Shown: one piece after another, positions 6,385-10,341 of the stretch
How the letters are laid out: the number at the start of each line of letters is the position of its first letter
How positions within the stretch are numbered: position 1 is the stretch's first letter
Assembly: GCA_963624975.1 (NCBI GenBank)
Contig: CAVFRF010000031.1
Span: 1 to 10,341 of the forward strand
Length of the DNA stretch: 10,341 nucleotides
Reading direction: 5' to 3'
DNA from: CAVLCC01 sp963624975
GTDB lineage: Bacteria > Actinomycetota > Coriobacteriia > Coriobacteriales > CADBOM01
Position numbers and translations under genes: made by a program
Notes under the pieces: generated by a model
The model's input: the letters and a program-made list of their open reading frames with translations, nothing else
Told to the model about the DNA's origin: nothing
The model's database searches: none

Positions 6385-8883
6385 ATGGGCGTGAGGGTTG
6401 CCGACATAGTTCTCGACATTCCCACGCGCGCGCTGGACAGCACGTTCACCTACGTCGTGCCCGAGGGCATGGATGCCCGCGTGGGGCAGTGCGTCGAGGT
6501 GGACTTCTCGCACAGGCCGAGCATAGGCTACATAGTGAATACCTCCGAACGCCCCGACGGGGTGCTCGGAGGTATTTCTTTGCTGCCGGTGAAGCGCGTG
6601 CTCACCGAGCCGTACTTCGACCTGGTGCATGCCGAGCTTGCGCGCTGGATCGCGCACGAGTACCTGAGCACGCTGCCCGAGGCGGTCAAGCTGCTCATGC
6701 CTCCGGGTGCGACCCCCAAGATGCGCAACATCGGCCGCGGGGAGTGGAGATACGAGCCGCCGAGCGTTGCGGCTGTGGACGACAGATGGGTCGCGCTCAC
6801 CGAGATGGGCCGCGTGTACGAGCCGCCCAGGAACGCCACCAAGCAGATGGCGGTGATCGAGGCGCTCAAGGCCGGCGAGATGAGGGTGGCCGAGCTGGGG
6901 ATCGAGATAGATGCCGTGTCGTCCACGCTGCGCACAATGGAGAAGCGCGGGCTGGTGACGTTGGAGAGCCGCAGACGGATTCGCGGCGGCGGTGGCGTGG
7001 CGGGTGCCGGCGGCGGGCGCGGCGACTCGGGGATCATCGAGCGCGGCGTCGAGGAGCTTACGGCTGGACAGCGCGAGGCTCTCGCGGCCATTGGCGCCGC
7101 TGCCGAGCAGGGCGGCGGCGTGGTGGTTGTCGACGGCGTTACCGGCTCCGGCAAGACCGAGGTGTACCTGCAGGCCATCCGCAACGTGCTCGACCAGGGG
7201 CGCACGGCCTGCGTGCTGGTGCCCGAGATATCGCTCACCCCGCAAACCGTGGGTCGCTTTCGTTCGCGCTTCGGCGACCAAGTGGCGGTGCTGCACTCGC
7301 GCCTGTCGGTGGGGGAGCGCTACGACCAGTGGGACCGCGCGCGTTCCGGCGACGCACGCGTGGTTGTGGGCGCCCGCTCGGCGCTGTTCGCCCCGCTCGC
7401 CAACCTCGGGCTGATCGTGATCGACGAGGAGCACGAGTCGTCCTACAAGCAGAGCTCTTCTCCGAGGTATTCTTCGCGCGACGTGGCGGTAGAGCTTGCG
7501 CGGCTCACCGGCGCCGTGCTGGTGCTGGGCAGCGCAAGCCCGGCGATCGAGACGCTTCACAAATGCGAGACCGGCGCGTGGCAACGCGTGGAGCTTCGCG
7601 AGCGCGCAAGCGGCAAGCCGCTTCCGCCCGTGCAGGTGGTGGACCTTGCGGGGGAGTTCGAGGGCGGCAACCGCACCATGTACTCGCGGGCGCTCACGCA
7701 GGCGCTGCAGGAGACCATGTCGCGTGGCGAGAAGGCCGTGCTGCTGCTCAACAGGCGTGGCTTCGCGTCGTTTCTGCTGTGCCGCGAGTGCGGATTCGTG
7801 CCCACTTGCGAGCAATGCTCGACATCGCTCACCTACCATGCGGGGGCGCGCGGAGCTGCTGGGGCTGGCGCGGCTGACCCCGGGTTCTTGATGTGCCACC
7901 ACTGCGGGCGGCGCATGCCCCTGCCGGCCAAGTGCCCCGAATGCGGCAGTCCCTACCTCAAGCAGCTGGGGCCGGGCACGCAGTACGCCGCCGACCAGCT
8001 GCGCGCCATCGTGGGACCCAGCGTGCCCATCGTGCGCATGGATGCCGACACCACCCGCAACAAGGGCGACCACGAGAGGCTGCTGGGAGAGTTTGCCGCA
8101 TCCGATCGCGGCGTGCTCATCGGCACGCAGATGATCGCCAAGGGCCTGGACTTTCCCGACGTGACGCTGGCCGGCGTGATTATCGCCGACACCACGCTCA
8201 AGCTGCCCGACTTCCGCGCTGCCGAGCGCACCTTCCAGCTGGTGGAGCAGGTGGCCGGCCGCGCGGGACGTGCCGACAAGCCCGGGCGCGTGATCGTGCA
8301 GACGTACTGGCCCGAGCATCCCGCCATCGTGGCCGCGTCGAGGCACGACCGCGGGCTTTTCCTCAAGGACGAGATGCCCATGCGCGAGGCCATGGGCTAC
8401 CCGCCGTACAAGCGGCTGGCCAACATCCTGATATGGGGCAAGAACGAGACCCTCGTGGCTCGCGAGGCCGCCAACCTCAGACGGCAGCTCGACGAGCATA
8501 TGGCGAGAGTGTCGGGGTCGGGCACGCTGTTCGCCGCAGCGGTGTCGGAGCTGCCGCTCGTGGGCGGTGGCGAGGTCGCGCCCGTGGAAGACGCTGCGGG
8601 CGAGGGCGCGCCGGCGGAACGAGATGGCCGCGCGATGGCTCCCACGCCCTCAGACCCGCTCTCGGCTCCGGGTGCGGAGGGCTTCCTTCCCGAAGGCTGG
8701 AGCGTGCTGGGTCCCAGCCCCTGCCTGCTCTCCAAGCTGCGCGGCACCTATCGCTGGCACATCCTGGTGAAGGCTCCAGCCGATGCCGACATCCCCGCGA
8801 TGCTCGAGCCGGTGATGCGCTCCCGCAAAGCAGCCCCGGGCGTGAGCGCCGCGGTAGACGTGGACCCGATGGATTTGTTCTAA
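6385..8883 (+). CDS. priA: Primosomal protein N' (replication restart helicase PriA)
   Basis: PriA recognises stalled forks and D-loops, remodels them and loads the replisome. The 832-residue product shows the family layout: N-terminal DNA 3'-end-binding domain (VADIVLDIPTRALDSTFTYV, 5-24), winged-helix region, Walker A GVTGSGKTE at 251-259, motif II DEEH at 347-350, GSASPAIET at 382-390, and the zinc-binding segment with eight cysteines as four pairs (466/469, 475/478, 504/507, 517/520). The helicase C-lobe follows with GTQMIAKG at 580-587 and QVAGRAGR at 622-629, then a C-terminal domain ending in VDVDPMDLF. All catalytic motifs are present. Oddities: a glycine-rich linker at 200-213, a small Ala/Gly insertion in the zinc segment at about 486-500, and a low-complexity Ala/Gly/Pro/Glu insertion at about 711-765 within the C-terminal domain. 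The start lies 3 nt after metK, with GGGG 8 nt upstream. A strong hairpin lies early in the gene. Confidence 0.96.
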   Translation: MGVRVADIVLDIPTRALDSTFTYVVPEGMDARVGQCVEVDFSHRPSIGYIVNTSERPDGVLGGISLLPVKRVLTEPYFDLVHAELARWIAHEYLSTLPEAVKLLMPPGATPKMRNIGRGEWRYEPPSVAAVDDRWVALTEMGRVYEPPRNATKQMAVIEALKAGEMRVAELGIEIDAVSSTLRTMEKRGLVTLESRRRIRGGGGVAGAGGGRGDSGIIERGVEELTAGQREALAAIGAAAEQGGGVVVVDGVTGSGKTEVYLQAIRNVLDQGRTACVLVPEISLTPQTVGRFRSRFGDQVAVLHSRLSVGERYDQWDRARSGDARVVVGARSALFAPLANLGLIVIDEEHESSYKQSSSPRYSSRDVAVELARLTGAVLVLGSASPAIETLHKCETGAWQRVELRERASGKPLPPVQVVDLAGEFEGGNRTMYSRALTQALQETMSRGEKAVLLLNRRGFASFLLCRECGFVPTCEQCSTSLTYHAGARGAAGAGAADPGFLMCHHCGRRMPLPAKCPECGSPYLKQLGPGTQYAADQLRAIVGPSVPIVRMDADTTRNKGDHERLLGEFAASDRGVLIGTQMIAKGLDFPDVTLAGVIIADTTLKLPDFRAAERTFQLVEQVAGRAGRADKPGRVIVQTYWPEHPAIVAASRHDRGLFLKDEMPMREAMGYPPYKRLANILIWGKNETLVAREAANLRRQLDEHMARVSGSGTLFAAAVSELPLVGGGEVAPVEDAAGEGAPAERDGRAMAPTPSDPLSAPGAEGFLPEGWSVLGPSPCLLSKLRGTYRWHILVKAPADADIPAMLEPVMRSRKAAPGVSAAVDVDPMDLF
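6538..6580 (+). terminator. Terminator-like hairpin within the priA coding sequence
   Basis: The arms AATACCTCCGA (6538-6548) and TCGGAGGTATT (6566-6576) pair perfectly over 11 bp. Inside, after one A/C mismatch, C6550-G6564, G6551-T6563 and CCCC (6552-6555)/GGGG (6559-6562) continue the stem around a GAC loop. TTTCTTT (6574-6580) follows. It sits about 155 nt after the priA start, in codons for a variable loop. It may limit transcription passing from metK into priA; function is inferred only. Confidence 0.5.
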
Positions 8884-9110
8884 TCCACGCTCACCACCGC
8901 GTAGCTGTAGCTCGACTCGGGTTCCAGCAGGTCGTCGGGAGTACAGCACAGTGCGCGGGCAAGTGCCGCAACGTTCGATGCGGCAGCGCGGTTGATGTTC
9001 TTCGACCTCTGCTGGCTAATCCCGGAGGGGGTGCCGACAATCTCCGCTTCACCGTGTACAATCTTGCAATGAAACCAAACCGGGCGGCGCAAGCGGCCCG
9101 TGCACAGCAC
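8880..9110 (-). pseudogene. Possible Xre-type HTH protein or its remnant
   Basis: The minus strand ending in TAG at 8882-8880 encodes AEIVGTPSGISQQ, then RSKNINRAAASNVAALARAL and CCTPDDLLEPES. This resembles the second half of a small Cro/C1-type helix-turn-helix protein, where an ARALGCTPDDLL-like end is common. No in-frame ATG is close; the nearest usable start is a GTG at 9110-9108, giving 76 residues whose first 20 do not look like an HTH start. The recognition-helix region between SGISQQ and RSKNI seems shortened. A decayed gene or a small deletion is likely. It converges on priA, the stops overlapping, and its 5' part lies over the def promoter. Confidence 0.4.
9034..9062 (+). promoter_or_regulatory. 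Candidate promoter for def-fmt
   Basis: CCGACA (9034-9039) and TACAAT (9057-9062) are spaced by 17 nt, a fair sigma-70-type match. Transcription would start near 9069, leaving a leader of about 65 nt. It suggests that def-fmt has its own promoter apart from metK-priA. Confidence 0.45.
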
Positions 9111-9122
9111 ATGCAAAGCACT

Positions 9123-9128
9123 AGGAGA
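9123..9128 (+). promoter_or_regulatory. Ribosome binding site that fixes the def start
   Basis: AGGAGA lies 6 nt before ATG 9135. Two in-frame ATGs upstream (9069 and 9111) lack such a site and would add residues unlike any deformylase. Confidence 0.65.
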
Positions 9129-9134
9129 CCAACG

Positions 9135-9668
9135 ATGCAGATTCTCACCTCGCCCAATCCGATACTGCGCAAGCCCTGCGAAGACGTGGTGGTTGCCAAC
9201 GAGCGCGACCTCAGGCAGACCATGATGGAGATGGCCGAGCTGATGTACGGCGCTCGCGGGTGCGGGCTGGCCGGTCCGCAGGTGGGCCTTTCGAAGAAGA
9301 TCATCGTGGTGGACGTGGAATATTCGGGCGAGGATGGCTGCCCCAAAGACCCGATGCTGCTGGTGAACCCGAGCATCGTGAGCGCGGGTGGCGAGAAGGT
9401 CGTGGACGACGAGGGATGCCTCTCGATTCCCGGCATCACGGTGCCGGTGGAGCGTTTCCACGAGGTCGTGGTGGATGCGCTCGACCCCGAGGGCAAGCCC
9501 GTGCACATCGAGGCGGAGGGATTCCTGGCAAGGTGCCTGCAGCACGAGATCGACCACCTGTCGGGCATCACGCTGTTCGAGACCATGAACGTGGTGGATC
9601 GCCTCAAGAAGCTCGAGGAGTACAAGGCCGCCGTGCTCATGGGCAAGCAGCCGGGAGAAGTGGAGTAG
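9135..9668 (+). CDS. def: Peptide deformylase
   Basis: Peptide deformylase removes the formyl group from the N-terminal formyl-methionine of new proteins at the ribosome exit, using a bound ferrous or similar metal ion. The 177-residue product has the three family motifs: motif 1 as GCGLAGPQVG (about 43-52; the usual form is GxGLAAPQVG, so one Ala is Gly here), motif 2 EGCLSIPG (about 95-102) with the metal-ligand cysteine, and motif 3 QHEIDHL (about 136-142) with the two metal-ligand histidines and the catalytic glutamate. The N-terminus MQILTSPNPILRKPCEDV is typical. Length fits the family. The stop TAG is followed 3 nt later by the ATG of fmt, the partner enzyme that adds the formyl group; def-fmt is a widespread bacterial pair. 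Confidence 0.96.
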   Translation: MQILTSPNPILRKPCEDVVVANERDLRQTMMEMAELMYGARGCGLAGPQVGLSKKIIVVDVEYSGEDGCPKDPMLLVNPSIVSAGGEKVVDDEGCLSIPGITVPVERFHEVVVDALDPEGKPVHIEAEGFLARCLQHEIDHLSGITLFETMNVVDRLKKLEEYKAAVLMGKQPGEVE

Positions 9669-9671
9669 GGC

Positions 9672-10341
9672 ATGAGGGCCGTCTTCATGGGAACGCCCCG
9701 GTTCGCAGTGCCTATCATGCAGGCGCTGGCCGAGGCAGACAGCATAGAGCTGGTGGGCGTGTTCACGCAGCCCGACTCGGTGTCGAAGCGCGGTCGCAAG
9801 ACGGTGCCTTCTGCCGTGAAGGCCGCGGCTCTCGAGCTTGGCGTGCCTGTGCACGCTCCCGAGTCGATGCGCGACCCCGAGGCATGCGAGCTGCTGGAGA
9901 GCCTCGAGCCCGACGTGGTGGTAGTGGCTTCCTACGGGCAGATTCTCAACCGTCGCGTGCTCGATGTGCCCCGTTTGGGATGCATCAACGTGCACGCTTC
10001 GCTGCTGCCGCGCTGGCGGGGTGCGGCGCCTATAGGCCGTGCGATTCTGGCTGGCGACGAGGTTGCCGGCATCAGCATCATGCGTATGGAGGAGGGGCTG
10101 GACACCGGCGACTACTGCATGCAGCGCGAGGCGAAGATCGGCGACATGAACGTCGACGAGCTTACGCGCACGCTGTCGGAGCTGGGACGCGATTGCATCG
10201 TAGAGGCTCTTCTGACGATCGAGCGCGGCGATGCCGAGTGGGTTCGCCAGAACGACCTGCAAACCACGTATGCCGAGAAGTTCAGCAAGGCCGAGATGAT
10301 GCTCGCGCCTGCGATGACGGCCGCTCAGAACGTGCTGCGGG
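9672..10341 (+). CDS. fmt: Methionyl-tRNA formyltransferase, 3' end cut by window edge
   Basis: Fmt transfers the formyl group from 10-formyltetrahydrofolate to Met-tRNA(fMet), making the initiator tRNA. From the ATG at 9672, 223 codons are open to the window edge; the family is about 310-320 residues, so the last third, including most of the tRNA-binding C-terminal domain, is outside. The N-terminus RAVFMGTPRFAVPIMQAL is typical, with ASYGQILNRRVLD at about 86-98. The catalytic core is intact: CINVHASLLPRWRGAAPIGR at 104-123 with Asn-106 and His-108, and MEEGLDTGDY at 139-148 with Asp-144. GGAG (9662-9665) within the end of def lies 6 nt before the start, so translation may be coupled to def. 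Confidence 0.95.
   Translation, partial: MRAVFMGTPRFAVPIMQALAEADSIELVGVFTQPDSVSKRGRKTVPSAVKAAALELGVPVHAPESMRDPEACELLESLEPDVVVVASYGQILNRRVLDVPRLGCINVHASLLPRWRGAAPIGRAILAGDEVAGISIMRMEEGLDTGDYCMQREAKIGDMNVDELTRTLSELGRDCIVEALLTIERGDAEWVRQNDLQTTYAEKFSKAEMMLAPAMTAAQNVLR

Noticed and set aside
6489..7877. 462-codon open frame on the plus strand within priA
   Set aside because: It is a shadow of priA in another frame, arginine- and glycine-rich, without motifs.
5326..8499. 1057-codon open frame on the minus strand
   Set aside because: It lies wholly opposite metK and priA, is rich in His, Leu, Ala and Arg with no recognisable domain, and is what GC-rich third positions on the other strand produce.
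7893..9134. Long upstream extension of the def frame
   Set aside because: It overlaps priA out of frame, is arginine-rich and lacks motifs; the def start at 9135 has a ribosome binding site and the proper N-terminus.

Overview
The window looks like a chromosomal segment of a high-GC anaerobic actinobacterium, most likely class Coriobacteriia (Eggerthella/Slackia/Adlercreutzia-like). The reasons are the gene order metK-priA-def-fmt, GC-rich third positions in the housekeeping genes, and actinobacterial-looking proteins. The taxon is an inference; no rRNA or other decisive marker is present.

Layout. (1) Positions 1-904, minus strand: the first 301 codons of a glutamate-cysteine ligase family (GCS2) gene that runs off the left edge. 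(2) Positions 905-1221: a divergent intergenic region with candidate promoters on both strands and a 16-bp GC-rich palindrome. (3) Positions 1222-4880, plus strand: a type I restriction-modification (hsd) locus reduced by internal deletions. It holds a 164-residue ORF joining the start of HsdM to the end of HsdS, an apparently intact rhuM gene of lower GC, and an hsdR gene whose N-terminal domain and helicase domain are now in different frames with the Walker A/nuclease part missing. The same 16-bp palindrome recurs 6 nt after the hsdR stop, so identical copies bracket the module. (4) Positions 4881-5109: metK leader with an extended -10 promoter. (5) Positions 5110-8883: metK and priA, 3 nt apart. 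A terminator-like hairpin lies about 155 nt inside priA. (6) Positions 8884-9134: a short gap with a degenerate-looking Xre-type HTH coding remnant on the minus strand and a promoter for def. (7) Positions 9135-10341: def and the 5' part of fmt, 3 nt apart, fmt running off the right edge.

How the genes fit together. metK makes S-adenosylmethionine, priA restarts stalled replication forks, and def and fmt remove and add the formyl group at the two ends of formyl-methionine translation initiation. This is a core housekeeping block. The hsd module is an accessory insert between the GCS2 gene and metK. It has probably lost both restriction and modification, while rhuM remains open, with its own ribosome binding site and the usual ATGA overlap to hsdR. 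The best second-look items are the HsdM-HsdS chimera with a preserved rhuM, the bracketing 16-mer, and the hairpin inside priA.
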